64,000 nucleotides of DNA. Source: Chryseobacterium echinoideorum (GTDB lineage Bacteria > Bacteroidota > Bacteroidia > Flavobacteriales > Weeksellaceae). The notes beneath the pieces were generated by a model. It made no database searches and had not been told where the DNA came from. It saw only the letters and a program-made list of their open reading frames with translations. The stretch covers positions 42,848-106,847 of the forward strand of contig NZ_VKNW01000012.1 of NCBI RefSeq assembly GCF_007474535.1, given 5' to 3'. Both the position numbers and the translations under genes were made by a program. This document shows, piece after piece, positions 43,040-51,762 of the stretch (its first letter is position 1; the number at the start of each line of letters is the position of its first letter).

Positions 43040-43690
43040 ATGATGAAGCCAAAGTTAATTATCTTTGACGAGTCACTGCTGTATGCAGAAGGCTTGTCAA
43101 AACTTCTTGTACAAAACAAGATTTTTAGTACTGTCGAAATTTTTAATTGTTACAAAAAAATTTCTGAGTATCTAAAGAAAGAGCCTCCGGAATTCCTTAT
43201 GATAGGAACCACTACGATGATGCTTACAGAAATACATTCTTTAGTTCAGGACACCTTACTTCAACACAAGTCTACAAAAATTATCATTATAGGACATTCT
43301 TTCGATATTTTAAGCATACGAAAACTGTTTAACAAAGGAATTAAATGTTATTTGGATAAAAACAGTCCTTACGAAGAGTTGCTGAAGTCTATCAGTACAT
43401 TATTGAATGATGATACCTATGTCTGTAATCATGTAAAAGAAATGATGATTAATTACATCAGTCATGAAGAAGAAAAGCATGATTCTCAGATTAGAGAATC
43501 TTTAACAAAAAGAGAACTGGAAATTTTAAAACATATTTGCAACGGACTTAGCAGCAAAGACATCAGCGAAAAACTTTTTATAAGCATCAATACTGTAGAA
43601 ACTCACAGAAAAAGAATTCTGATGAAGCTGAATGTAAAAAATTCTGTCGGAGTGGTAAAATATGCTCTAGAAAATAATATTTTCAATTAA
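43040..43690 (+). CDS. LuxR-type response regulator with degenerate receiver domain
   Basis: A 216-residue NarL/FixJ-type regulator. Receiver: residues 1-120; DNA-binding LuxR HTH: ~150-210 (LTKRELEILKHICNGLSSKD, ISINTVETHRKRILMKLNV). The phosphoacceptor aspartate appears lost: the strand that normally ends in D reads PPEFLMIGTTT, placing G56 there. D10-E11 and the lysine in YLDKNS remain. It may work without phosphorylation. No adjacent histidine kinase. Confidence 0.88.
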   Translation: MMKPKLIIFDESLLYAEGLSKLLVQNKIFSTVEIFNCYKKISEYLKKEPPEFLMIGTTTMMLTEIHSLVQDTLLQHKSTKIIIIGHSFDILSIRKLFNKGIKCYLDKNSPYEELLKSISTLLNDDTYVCNHVKEMMINYISHEEEKHDSQIRESLTKRELEILKHICNGLSSKDISEKLFISINTVETHRKRILMKLNVKNSVGVVKYALENNIFN

Positions 43691-43712
43691 ATCAACTTAC
43701 TATTTATAAATA

Positions 43713-43742
43713 AAAAACTCAGAGTATTTGCTCTGAGTTTTT
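43713..43742. terminator. Bidirectional terminator
   Basis: AAAAACTCAGAG / CTCTGAGTTTTT, a perfect 12-bp stem between convergent genes ending at 43690 and 43765. Confidence 0.92.
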
Positions 43743-43764
43743 AGTGCGCTATAAAAATGATGAG

Positions 43765-44748
43765 CTAGTCTAGCCATCCCATTTCTTTCATCCATTCATC
43801 ATTGTAGATTTTACCTACATATCTGGAACCATGATCGTGAAACAGCACAACAATCACATCATCTTTAGTAAACTGATCTTTCATCTGTACCAATGATGCA
43901 ATTGCACTTCCTGCAGAATATCCGCAGAAGATACCTTCTTCCTTTGCCAGTTTTCTTGCATATACAGCTCCGTCTTTATCGGTAACCTTTTCAAAATGAT
44001 CAATTACCGACATATCATAGTTTTCCGGCAAAATATCTTCACCAATTCCTTCTGTAATATAAGAATAAGCATTTTCAAGATGAATTTCACCCGTTTCGTG
44101 AATTTCTTTAAGAATAGATCCGTAAGTATCTACTCCAATGATTTTAATATTAGGATTTTTTTCTTTAAAATACATTCCGCAACCTGTAATAGTGCCTCCG
44201 GTTCCCGCTCCTACTAAAAAGTGAGTAAGTTTGCCTTCAGTCTGTTCCCAGATCTCAGGAGCTGTAGACTCATAATGGGCAGTTCTGTTAGACAAATTAT
44301 CATATTGGTTCACATACCAACCGTTTTCGGTTTCCGTCGCCAATCTTTTAGAGACAGAATAATAAGAACGTGGATCTGTAGGCTTTACATCTGTAGGACA
44401 TACAATTACTTCTGCACCCACTGCACGAAGAATATCACATTTTTCTTTAGATTGTTTAGAATTGGTTACAAAAATACATTTGTATCCTTTGATGATGGCT
44501 GCCAAAGCCAATCCCATTCCTGTATTTCCTGAGGTTCCTTCAATGATGGTTCCTCCAGGCTTCAGTCTTCCGTCTTTTTCGGCATCCTCGATCATTTTCA
44601 GAGCCATTCTGTCCTTTACCGAGTTACCGGGATTGAACGTTTCAACTTTTGCCAAAACCAAAGCCGGAAAATCTTCTCCCAGAACTTTATTCAGTTTTAC
44701 AAGCGGAGTATTTCCAATGGTTTCGAGTATATTTTCTGCGTATTTCAT
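43765..44748 (-). CDS. Cysteine synthase / cystathionine beta-synthase-family PLP enzyme
   Basis: A 327-residue PLP enzyme of the OASS/CBS family. PLP lysine in FNPGNSVKDRMAL; phosphate loop GAGTGGTITG; TSGNTGMGLAL substrate loop. The segment NQYDNLSNRTAHYESTAPEI and the long DPRSYY region resemble the catalytic core of cystathionine beta-synthase rather than CysK. No C-terminal regulatory CBS domains. A -7 box TATCTTTG lies at 44768-44775 (minus strand). Confidence 0.9.
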   Translation of the reverse strand: MKYAENILETIGNTPLVKLNKVLGEDFPALVLAKVETFNPGNSVKDRMALKMIEDAEKDGRLKPGGTIIEGTSGNTGMGLALAAIIKGYKCIFVTNSKQSKEKCDILRAVGAEVIVCPTDVKPTDPRSYYSVSKRLATETENGWYVNQYDNLSNRTAHYESTAPEIWEQTEGKLTHFLVGAGTGGTITGCGMYFKEKNPNIKIIGVDTYGSILKEIHETGEIHLENAYSYITEGIGEDILPENYDMSVIDHFEKVTDKDGAVYARKLAKEEGIFCGYSAGSAIASLVQMKDQFTKDDVIVVLFHDHGSRYVGKIYNDEWMKEMGWLD

Positions 44749-44767
44749 AAATCTTTTATAAGCGGCA

Positions 44768-44775
44768 CAAAGATA
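44768..44775 (-). promoter_or_regulatory. -7 box of the CBS-like gene
   Basis: TATCTTTG on the minus strand, 19 nt before the ATG at 44748. Confidence 0.55.
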
Positions 44776-44853
44776 AGGCTTTCAAAATAATTACCGCAAA
44801 ACTAAATTATATGAGACCAATCATTTAATAGTTCTTAGATCAAAAAATTTTTT

Positions 44854-44921
44854 GGAGCTTCTTCCCGCTTTCCGTTACAATCTTTTTTTTCAAAAAAGGA
44901 TTTCCTCTTCAATCGGGGCTA
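44854..44921 (-). repeat. Interspersed flavobacterial intergenic repeat
   Basis: On the minus strand it begins TAGCCCCGATTGAAG, passes AAATCCTTTTTTG and a poly-A stretch, and ends AACGGAAAGCGGGAAGAAGC. This TAGCCC-GATTGAA ... CGGAAAGCGGGA layout is one I remember from many flavobacterial intergenic regions; a T/A-rich centre can fold back. Function unproved. Confidence 0.5.
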
Positions 44922-44983
44922 GAGATTTGCCAATACACGAAAAATTCAGCTAAAATAAAATTCAGCTAAACAGTTTGTAGTAA

Positions 44984-46213
44984 TTAATTATATTTAATTG
45001 CTTTTACAGGAGAAATCTTACTGATCAGGTAACTTGGGATCACTAATGCCAATCCGGAAATAATTAAAATTCCAACAGAAATAGAAATAATCACCAAAGG
45101 ATTAAGATCTACCGGAACTACACTTACATAATAATTCTCAGGATTGAGTGTGATAATTCCGAAGAATTTTTGTGCAATCAAAAGTCCAAGACCAATCATA
45201 TTACCATATAAAAGTCCGGGAATCATAATAATTAAAGTATAATTGATAAATGTTGCACGGATCTGCCCATTGGTTGCACCTAAGGTTTTAAGAAGTCCTA
45301 TAGAATTAGTGCGTTCGATAATAAGAATCAGTAAAACCATAATGATATTAATAATCACCACCAAAAGCATAATAGAAATAATGATCCCGATATTTGTATC
45401 AAAAAGACCGATCCAATCGTTGATCTGAGGATATTTATCGGTTACTTTTTCCGCATAGTTTTTATAGCCTATAAATTTTTCAACTTCAGGAAAATCTTCC
45501 TCAATATTATTTATATTTTTAAAGAAAACATCAAGTCCGCCAATTTCGTCATCTTTCATCTCAAGAATTTTTTTGGCATGCTTGATGTCCCCGATGACAA
45601 ACTGATCGTCAATCATTTTGATATCGGTTTTATAAATTCCGATCACTTCAAATTTTCTGTAAATTGGTTTCTGATCAGCTTTTGAAAACACTGTTACAAT
45701 ACTGTCATTTACTTTCAGATGTAAATCTCCTGCCAATTTTTGCGAAATAGCAACACCATTATTATATCCGTCTTCATTAAAGAAAGGCGTTTTACCTGCA
45801 ACTATAAATTTCTTGAAGCGTAAACTGTCAAAATCTTTCGCTACTCCTTTAAAAATGATCCCTGCAAAACTATGTTCGTTTCGCATGATCCCTGTAACCA
45901 TCGCATATTTCTGAACAGCTGCAACATCAGGAAGTGACTGAATTTTTTTAATATCCAACCCTTCATTATCTAAAACAGAAGTATTGTAGGAAGAATTTGA
46001 TTTGGTAGATTTTACTGTAATGTGTCCGCTGAAATCAGCAAGCCTTTCCTTAATTGCTTTTTTTGAACCCAATCCTGTAGAAACAGTGATGAGTGACACG
46101 ATGATTCCCAAAGCCACAGACAGTCTGCCGATGAAGATAATCACCCGGGAAAGGTTATTTTTGTTATCTTTGGAAAACGCTATTTTTCTGGAGAAATATA
46201 ATGGAAATTTCAA
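44984..46213 (-). CDS. LolC/E-type ABC transporter permease (FtsX domain)
   Basis: About 410 residues from a TTG start at 46213 (KFPLYFSRKIAFSK). One N-terminal helix (IIFIGRLSVALGIIVSLITV), a large periplasmic MacB-like domain (residues ~50-265), then three C-terminal helices with an FtsX pattern (INIIMVLLILIIERTNSIGL, LKTLGATNGQIRATFI). This is the layout of LolC/LolE lipoprotein-releasing permeases. The longer frame to 46282 overlaps the divergent namZ start, so the internal TTG is preferred. Confidence 0.85.
   Translation of the reverse strand: MKFPLYFSRKIAFSKDNKNNLSRVIIFIGRLSVALGIIVSLITVSTGLGSKKAIKERLADFSGHITVKSTKSNSSYNTSVLDNEGLDIKKIQSLPDVAAVQKYAMVTGIMRNEHSFAGIIFKGVAKDFDSLRFKKFIVAGKTPFFNEDGYNNGVAISQKLAGDLHLKVNDSIVTVFSKADQKPIYRKFEVIGIYKTDIKMIDDQFVIGDIKHAKKILEMKDDEIGGLDVFFKNINNIEEDFPEVEKFIGYKNYAEKVTDKYPQINDWIGLFDTNIGIIISIMLLVVIINIIMVLLILIIERTNSIGLLKTLGATNGQIRATFINYTLIIMIPGLLYGNMIGLGLLIAQKFFGIITLNPENYYVSVVPVDLNPLVIISISVGILIISGLALVIPSYLISKISPVKAIKYN
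46165..46172 (+). promoter_or_regulatory. Possible -7 box of namZ inside the permease gene
   Basis: TATCTTTG lies within the first codons of the divergent permease gene, 45 nt before the namZ ATG. Confidence 0.35.
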
Positions 46214-46217
46214 GCTT

Positions 46218-47474
46218 ATGAATTTAAATTTCAAAATTAAAACATTACTTCTTATTTGCCTAATTTTTTTGGGTGTATTCAATATATATTATTCTCAAAC
46301 ATCAGATAAAGATTTCAAAACAGGAGCAGATCAGCCGGAAAAATATCTTGGGCTTCTGAAAAATAAAAAAGTGGCGGTGGTAACCAATCAGACAGGTATT
46401 GTAACGAGAGTGGAATATTATAATGCAGCAAAAGATCCTTCAACCGGTTGTGCAAAAGCAATAAAAACAGATACCTTAAGCATTGTCGACTTTTTAGTTG
46501 AAAATAATATTGATGTCAAATCTATTTTTGCGCCTGAGCATGGTTTCAGAGGCGACGCAGATGCAGGAGAAAAAGTAAAAAACGGAATAGATGTGAAAAC
46601 AGGTATCCCTATTGTTTCTCTTTATGGATCTAATAAAAAGCCAAAACCAGAGCAATTGAAAGGAATTGATGTTGTTGTTTTTGATATTCAGGATGTCGGT
46701 GTAAGATTCTACACTTATATCTCAACTTTAACTTATTTGATGGAAGCAGCCGCCGAAAATAACGTGGAAGTAATGGTTCTGGATCGACCAAATCCTCATG
46801 ACGGATATATTGACGGACCTGTTTTAAAGAAAAAATGGGAAAGTTTTGTCGGAATGCACGAAGTTCCTGTAGTGTATGGACTAACCATCGGAGAATACGG
46901 AAAAATGGTGAATGGGGAAAAATGGCTCAAAAATGGGATTCAGGCTCAGTATACATTGATTCCGATGAAAAATTATCATAAGAAGAAACGCTATCCTATT
47001 TCTGAAAAACCCTCCCCTAATTTACCTAATGATCAATCAATTAATCTTTACCCGAGTTTGTGTTTTTTTGAAGGAACGCAGGTTTCTGTAGGAAGAGGAA
47101 CAGATCTTCCATTTCAGGTTTACGGCTCTCCCTGGACAAAAAATCTGCCTTATCAGTTTACTCCAAAGCCTAATTTCGGCGCAAAAGATCCTTTCCTGAA
47201 TGGTAAACTGTGCTATGGCGAAAATCTCTCCGATTATCCAAAAAAAATACAAGAATTGAATCTGGAATGGCTTATAAAAGCTTATAAAAATTATAATAAT
47301 CCACAGCAGAGCTTCTTTCTGAAAAATTTATTTTTTGATAAACTTGCCGGTTCGGATGAGCTTCGCAAGCAGATTATTGCCGGAAAATCTGTAAAAGAAA
47401 TAAAATCATCTTGGAAAGCTGATCTCGAAAGATTTTCAAAAATCAGAAAGAAATATATTATATATAATGATTGA
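46218..47474 (+). CDS. NamZ-like exo-beta-N-acetylmuramidase (DUF1343)
   Basis: A 418-residue exported protein of the DUF1343/NamZ family, which removes N-acetylmuramic acid from muropeptides. Signal-anchor-like N-terminus (KTLLLICLIFLGVFNIYYSQ). Conserved: VAVVTNQTG, IFAPEHGFRGDADAGEKV, VVFDIQDVGVRFYTYISTL, MVLDRPNPHDG and NLPNDQSINLYPSLCFFEGT. The frame is open to 46002, but the start at 46218 gives the signal peptide. Catalytic role fits peptidoglycan recycling. Confidence 0.9.
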   Translation: MNLNFKIKTLLLICLIFLGVFNIYYSQTSDKDFKTGADQPEKYLGLLKNKKVAVVTNQTGIVTRVEYYNAAKDPSTGCAKAIKTDTLSIVDFLVENNIDVKSIFAPEHGFRGDADAGEKVKNGIDVKTGIPIVSLYGSNKKPKPEQLKGIDVVVFDIQDVGVRFYTYISTLTYLMEAAAENNVEVMVLDRPNPHDGYIDGPVLKKKWESFVGMHEVPVVYGLTIGEYGKMVNGEKWLKNGIQAQYTLIPMKNYHKKKRYPISEKPSPNLPNDQSINLYPSLCFFEGTQVSVGRGTDLPFQVYGSPWTKNLPYQFTPKPNFGAKDPFLNGKLCYGENLSDYPKKIQELNLEWLIKAYKNYNNPQQSFFLKNLFFDKLAGSDELRKQIIAGKSVKEIKSSWKADLERFSKIRKKYIIYND

Positions 47475-47490
47475 TTTAATTAAAAAAAAT

Positions 47491-47519
47491 AAAGGCTTGA
47501 ATATAAAATTCAAGCCTTT
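47491..47519. terminator. Bidirectional terminator between namZ and rpoN
   Basis: AAAGGCTTGAAT / ATTCAAGCCTTT, perfect 12-bp stem with a 5-nt loop and flanking A and T runs. Confidence 0.92.
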
Positions 47520-47523
47520 ATTT

Positions 47524-48987
47524 TTAAAGTTCTTTTCTTAGTCTTGCCACCGGAATATTGAGCTGTTCGCGATATTTTGCAATCGTCCTTCTTGCAATAT
47601 TATAACCCTGCTGCTTCAGAATCACCACAAGAGCATCGTCCGTAAGCGGCTTTCTCTTATTTTCTTTACTGATAACTTCCTGAAGATGATTTTTAATTTC
47701 TTTTGTAGAAACCTCCTCTCCATCGTCATTTGTAAGACTGTCAGAAAACAGATCTTTCAGGTAAATAATTCCGTTCGGTGTATCCGCATACTTACTTTTC
47801 ACTACTCTGGATATTGTAGAGATGTCAAATCCTGTAATATCTGCAATATCTTTCAGAATCATTGGCTTTAAAGACTTCTCATCTCCCGTAATAAAATAAT
47901 TATGCTGAAATTTCACAATAGCATTGATCGTTTGCAGCAAAGTATTCTGTCTCTGGTTAATGGCATCAATATACCATTTTGCGGCATCCAGCTTTTGCTT
48001 GATAAAAAGAGCAGCCTGCTTGTGTTCAGAAGAATTTTTATCATGGGAATATGTTGTTAAAATGTCTTTATATTCCTCAGAAACTCTTAAGGTAGGAGCA
48101 TTTTTACTGTTTAATAAAGGAATTACCTGCCCGTCTTTTACCTGAATAACAAAATCCGGAATAATCTCCTGATTAATTGTAATGGTTTGAGTATCAAAGT
48201 TCCCACCTACTTTTGGAGATAATTTTGAAATCTCTTCTAAAGCAGCTTTCAAATCTTCTTCTTCAATATCGTATTTCTGAATAATTTTATTGTAATGTTT
48301 ATTCGTCAATGCATCAAACTGAAAACGCAATATATTTGCAGCCAAAGAAACGGCTTTATCTGAACTTACTTTTTTCTCAATCTGTAGCAAAAGACACTCC
48401 TGAAGACCTCTCGCCCCTACTCCGGGCGGATCAAGTTTCTGAATATAATTTTCTAATATATCTTCTACTTTTTCCTGAGTTGTATAAATTCCCTGCGAAA
48501 AAGCAAGATCATCAACAATAGATTTAATTTCTCTTCTCAAATAGCCGTCTGTGTCGAGATTACCAATGATATACTCAGCAATTTTCAAATCTTCGTCTGA
48601 AATATTGATGAGATTAATCTGCTCCATTAAATAATCGAACAGAGACTGACCTTCGGTAAGAAGACTTTCATTATCAAAATCTTCATCATCTGCTGAATAA
48701 TTACTTGATGCTGTTTTATAACTTGGTTCATCATCATAAAGATACTCATTAACATCGAAATCGGTTTCAATACTTTCTGTACCTTCAGCTTCGTAGGAAT
48801 CATCTACCGAAGAATACTCATCATCCGGAGTTTCTTCTTTAGCAATTTCAAGTGCAGGATTCTCTTCCAACTCTCTTTCCAGCTCTTCTTCAAACTCCAA
48901 AGTATGAAGCTGAATCAACTTCATCAGCTGAATCTGCTGTGGTGCAAGTTTCTGACCTAACCTAAGTTGTAAATTTTGTTTTAGCAT
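47524..48987 (-). CDS. rpoN: RNA polymerase sigma-54 factor
   Basis: A 487-residue sigma-54. Region I is Gln/Leu-rich (LQLRLGQKLAPQQIQLMKLI), region II is acidic (residues ~45-110), and the core-binding and DNA-binding parts follow. The RpoN box is present as ARRTIAKYREQLNIP near the C-terminus. Directs transcription that needs activator ATPases. Confidence 0.97.
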   Translation of the reverse strand: MLKQNLQLRLGQKLAPQQIQLMKLIQLHTLEFEEELERELEENPALEIAKEETPDDEYSSVDDSYEAEGTESIETDFDVNEYLYDDEPSYKTASSNYSADDEDFDNESLLTEGQSLFDYLMEQINLINISDEDLKIAEYIIGNLDTDGYLRREIKSIVDDLAFSQGIYTTQEKVEDILENYIQKLDPPGVGARGLQECLLLQIEKKVSSDKAVSLAANILRFQFDALTNKHYNKIIQKYDIEEEDLKAALEEISKLSPKVGGNFDTQTITINQEIIPDFVIQVKDGQVIPLLNSKNAPTLRVSEEYKDILTTYSHDKNSSEHKQAALFIKQKLDAAKWYIDAINQRQNTLLQTINAIVKFQHNYFITGDEKSLKPMILKDIADITGFDISTISRVVKSKYADTPNGIIYLKDLFSDSLTNDDGEEVSTKEIKNHLQEVISKENKRKPLTDDALVVILKQQGYNIARRTIAKYREQLNIPVARLRKEL

Positions 48988-49656
48988 ACTCTACTTGGTG
49001 TTTGTTAACATAATTTATGACGAATTTACTACTTTTTTTTGAATTTATAAACTTTTAGCACGATTTTTGATATAGAAATTTTCAATTACCACAAAATCAC
49101 ACTGTAACAATATTTAAGGTGATTTATATTTCTTAGCTCCCTTAAAATATTCATAAGATTACTCCTTTCAACCATACCCATATTTTACTCTTTATCCTAA
49201 AGACTATAGACATTGTTAAAAATTTGCAAAACTAACTTTAAAGATCAGAATTATATATATACTCAAAGCTTTCAAGTTTTTAAAGAGAATATTTTCTAAA
49301 AAGTCTATTACTTTATCAATACTTCTATTATGCATTTTTTGCATCTACATCAAAATCACTAATAATTAAATTGTATATATTGAAAAGTTTTGTTTTTCAT
49401 TATGATCAAGACACCTCACTTATCTCCAGAAAAACTAAGACTTTTAAAAAACACAATGCTTATTACTATTTTAAATTACAAAATAAATTTCTATTTAACA
49501 GAAATACTTTATAATCCGGACACAGAATAGATCCATAAATCAATTGGAAAAACGTAAAGAATAAGAATCAAAACAGGCACAGCATTTACATTATGAAATA
49601 ATTCTTTTGATTTTCTGTCATTTAACTTTAATTCACAAAAAATATATAATCAAAAT
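48988..49656. other. AT-rich intergenic region between rpoN and tRNA genes
   Basis: About 670 nt without a supported gene. A 42-codon open frame (49402-49530) exists but has no promoter box and no recognisable protein features. No stable hairpin stands out. Confidence 0.6.
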
Positions 49657-49686
49657 TTGCAGATAATGAAAAAAGCTATATATTTG
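49657..49686 (+). promoter_or_regulatory. Promoter of the tRNA-Asp cluster
   Basis: TTG at 49657-49659 and TATATTTG at 49679-49686, spacing 19 nt, a close match to the consensus. First tRNA starts 45 nt after the box. Confidence 0.8.
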
Positions 49687-49730
49687 CAACCACAATAATC
49701 AAAGGTAATACTTTAAAGATTATAAAAAAT

Positions 49731-49804
49731 GATCCGGTAGTTCAGCTGGTTAGAATGCCGCCCTGTCACGGCGGAGGTCGCGGGTTCGAGTCCCGTCCGG
49801 ATCG
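49731..49804 (+). tRNA. tRNA-Asp (GTC), copy 1
   Basis: 74 nt cloverleaf. Acceptor arms GATCCGG/CCGGATC with discriminator G, D-arm with GCTGGTTAGA, anticodon stem CCGCC-CTGTCAC-GGCGG with anticodon GTC, T-arm GCGGGTTCGAGTCCCGT. CCA not encoded. Confidence 0.97.
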
Positions 49805-49835
49805 CAAGCTTTTACAATTTTAGCTCTAAAAAATT

Positions 49836-49909
49836 GATCCGGTAGTTCAGCTGGTTAGAATGCCGCCCTGTCACGGCGGAGGTCGCGGGTTCGAGTCCCG
49901 TCCGGATCG
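49836..49909 (+). tRNA. tRNA-Asp (GTC), copy 2
   Basis: Identical to copy 1. The spacer from copy 1 is 31 nt. Confidence 0.97.
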
Positions 49910-49941
49910 CAAGCTTTTACAATTTTAGCTTTAAAAAAATT

Positions 49942-50015
49942 GATCCGGTAGTTCAGCTGGTTAGAATGCCGCCCTGTCACGGCGGAGGTCGCGGGTTCGA
50001 GTCCCGTCCGGATCG
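49942..50015 (+). tRNA. tRNA-Asp (GTC), copy 3
   Basis: Identical to copies 1 and 2. The spacer from copy 2 is 32 nt and differs from the first spacer by one substitution and one inserted A, indicating recent tandem duplication. Confidence 0.97.
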
Positions 50016-50019
50016 CATA

Positions 50020-50053
50020 AAAATCCACTTCTCTTTAGAAGTGGATTTTTTTT
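50020..50053 (+). terminator. Terminator after tRNA-Asp cluster
   Basis: AAAATCCACTTCT / AGAAGTGGATTTT, perfect 13-bp stem with CTTT loop and a T-run. Confidence 0.93.
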
Positions 50054-50245
50054 AATTATTATGGTTTATTATTGAAGATGTAGAAAAATGATTAGTCCAT
50101 AGTAAACACATCAGTTGATCACTTTTTCATAAACTTAAACATCTCACTGCTTAAATTTACAATATAATCAATCATATTATATTATGAATTGATAATTTTT
50201 GAAATAAAAATGATTTTTAACATGAATATTATTAATCAAATACCT

Positions 50246-50253
50246 TATTTTTG
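50246..50253 (+). promoter_or_regulatory. -7 box of the AraC gene
   Basis: TATTTTTG, 38 nt upstream of the ATG at 50292. Confidence 0.45.
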
Positions 50254-50291
50254 ACTAATAATATTTTAAATAAAATACATTTTTATACACC

Positions 50292-51140
50292 ATGTACAAA
50301 ATAGCAGAGGAACTACGTAAAAATGGTTTTAGCATTCATCCTGTGTCAAAAATAATAGAACGCAATAATTTTTCAAAAAGATTCAACACGCTTGAATATT
50401 TTTGTATTTACCTTGTAGCGCAAGACCTGGAGATACTCGTTGAAGGCAAAAAATATTACATCCCGGGAGGAAATGCAGTTTTCGTAGGACCTTACAAACA
50501 GATCGAACTTGGGGAGGTTTTAGATAAAGATATTTACGTTATTGCTTTTAACCGTTACTTTTTCGACAAGACTTCAAAAGATAGCTTTTATCTTAACTCA
50601 CATCTGTTTTTTAATTTTAAATCCGAAATATCTTTTTCGCCATATTACGGAACCAATGAATACAACAATATTCTTTTAGTAGAAAGACTGCAAAAATTTT
50701 CAAAACTTAACGATGAACGAATTTATTTAGCCGCAGCGCACAATGCAATTGAGAGCCTTATTCTTGATGCGTATCTAAATGATAATTCTATCGAAAATGA
50801 TACGCTAGAAAAACTAGAATCTTCAAACCTGGTCAATAAATTTACTGTTTTGCTTCAAAGAGATTATAAAACTCATAAAAAAGTATCTCATTACGCAGAC
50901 CAACTAAGGGTTTCCAGTAGAAAACTTAGCGAAACCACTGAATTAGTTTACGGAAAATCTGCAAAGCAGATGATCATTGAAAAAGTAAGTTTTGAATGCG
51001 AAAAAGCAATAAGGTTCTCTACCCGTTCACTTTCTGAAATAGCGTTTGAGCTTGGCTTTAATGATGAAGGAAACTTTACCAATTTCATCAAAAAACATTT
51101 GGGTAAAAAGCCATCAGAAATGCGAGCTATTATTGGTTAA
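50292..51140 (+). CDS. AraC-family transcriptional regulator
   Basis: A 282-residue regulator. N-terminal cupin-like sensor (residues ~20-160: CIYLVAQDLEILVEGKKYYI, GGNAVFVGP). C-terminal double HTH of about 95 residues (HYADQLRVSSRKLSETTELV, RSLSEIAFELGFNDEGNFTN, FIKKHLGKKPSEMR). It lies upstream of, and in the same direction as, the chaperone-usher-like operon, with a candidate sRNA between, and is a natural candidate for its regulator. Ligand unknown. Confidence 0.92.
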   Translation: MYKIAEELRKNGFSIHPVSKIIERNNFSKRFNTLEYFCIYLVAQDLEILVEGKKYYIPGGNAVFVGPYKQIELGEVLDKDIYVIAFNRYFFDKTSKDSFYLNSHLFFNFKSEISFSPYYGTNEYNNILLVERLQKFSKLNDERIYLAAAHNAIESLILDAYLNDNSIENDTLEKLESSNLVNKFTVLLQRDYKTHKKVSHYADQLRVSSRKLSETTELVYGKSAKQMIIEKVSFECEKAIRFSTRSLSEIAFELGFNDEGNFTNFIKKHLGKKPSEMRAIIG

Positions 51141-51259
51141 AACCCTAATTTATCACTCTATACTACTTATACATACCATAATATTACCTTTAATGGTCTT
51201 CTATTATCTGGGTATACTAAAAAACAATAACAATCTATAAATCAATTATTTAAAATTAT

Positions 51260-51273
51260 TTTTTACGTAAAAA
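51260..51273. promoter_or_regulatory. Palindrome pair downstream of AraC gene
   Basis: TTTTTACGTAAAAA is palindromic, and a second copy of TACGTAAAAA begins about 22 nt later (from 51286). Two turns of helix between them suggest a dimeric regulator site. Confidence 0.35.
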
Positions 51274-51319
51274 TTTATAAATTTATACGTAAAAATTATT
51301 AAATCAAACCCAGCATAGT

Positions 51320-51350
51320 TTGCTTTCCTATGATAATGTAGATACATTTG
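51320..51350 (+). promoter_or_regulatory. Promoter of candidate small RNA
   Basis: TTG at 51320-51322 and TACATTTG at 51343-51350, spacing 20 nt. No ATG follows before the terminator at 51500. Confidence 0.65.
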
Positions 51351-51356
51351 TAATAT

Positions 51357-51549
51357 AAATAACAGCAAATAAAATTTTTAAACTATAAGAATAAAACAAC
51401 ACACCAAATCACAAAGTTTTATTAGTATCAATAATCTATTCTTTTCAACTACGCATTCAGTATATTAATAAACTTTTCATCATTCAGTTTTCAGAAAGGC
51501 AACAGGATTTCTTGTAATTTAACAACAAGTCCTGTTGTCTTATTTTTGT
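51357..51549 (+). ncRNA. Candidate small RNA, about 190 nt
   Basis: The segment runs from a consensus promoter to a hairpin terminator (CAACAGGA ... TCCTGTTG with an inner CTTGT/ACAAG stem, then TTATTTTTG). It contains no ATG on the plus strand, so it is unlikely to encode protein. It sits between the AraC regulator and the subunit gene. The alternative is a long 3' UTR of the AraC gene, but the internal promoter argues for a separate RNA. Confidence 0.5.
51500..51549 (+). terminator. Terminator of candidate small RNA
   Basis: An 8-bp stem CAACAGGA/TCCTGTTG plus inner CTTGT/ACAAG stem with a short bulge, followed by TTATTTTTG. Confidence 0.7.
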
Positions 51550-51710
51550 TCTAAAAATATGGCAAAATATACACTACAAGGCGATTCGCCATTATACAAT
51601 TAATAAAAATAAGCCATTATTTAATTGAAACTACAGCAAATAAGATAATATTTGTAAAAATTCACAAAAAATAAACCTTTTTTTGCAAATCCCAGTACCC
51701 GAATACGTTA

Positions 51711-51718
51711 TAAATTTG
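51711..51718 (+). promoter_or_regulatory. -7 box of the subunit operon
   Basis: TAAATTTG, 44 nt before the ATG. A TTG at 51683-51685 lies 25 nt upstream, slightly longer than standard. A GGCGATTCGCC palindrome at 51580-51590 may be an operator. Confidence 0.55.
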
Positions 51719-51762
51719 CAGCCAGAAAAGAATAGATATTAATACATTAAAACTGATTGACA

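Noticed and set aside
46002..46217. N-terminal extension of NamZ to 46002
   Set aside because: The added residues have no family similarity and lie inside the divergent permease gene; the start at 46218 gives a signal peptide.
49402..49530. 42-codon open frame in the rpoN-tRNA gap
   Set aside because: No promoter box, no signal or membrane segment, no recognisable pattern, and codon use looks random.
49731..50015. Direct repeats of about 105 bp with 31-nt spacers, CRISPR-like at first sight
   Set aside because: Repeat units are complete tRNA-Asp genes with anticodon GTC; spacers are nearly identical.
51580..51590. Palindrome GGCGATTCGCC as an attachment or integration site
   Set aside because: No integrase or flanking direct repeats; more likely an operator for the subunit gene, unproved.
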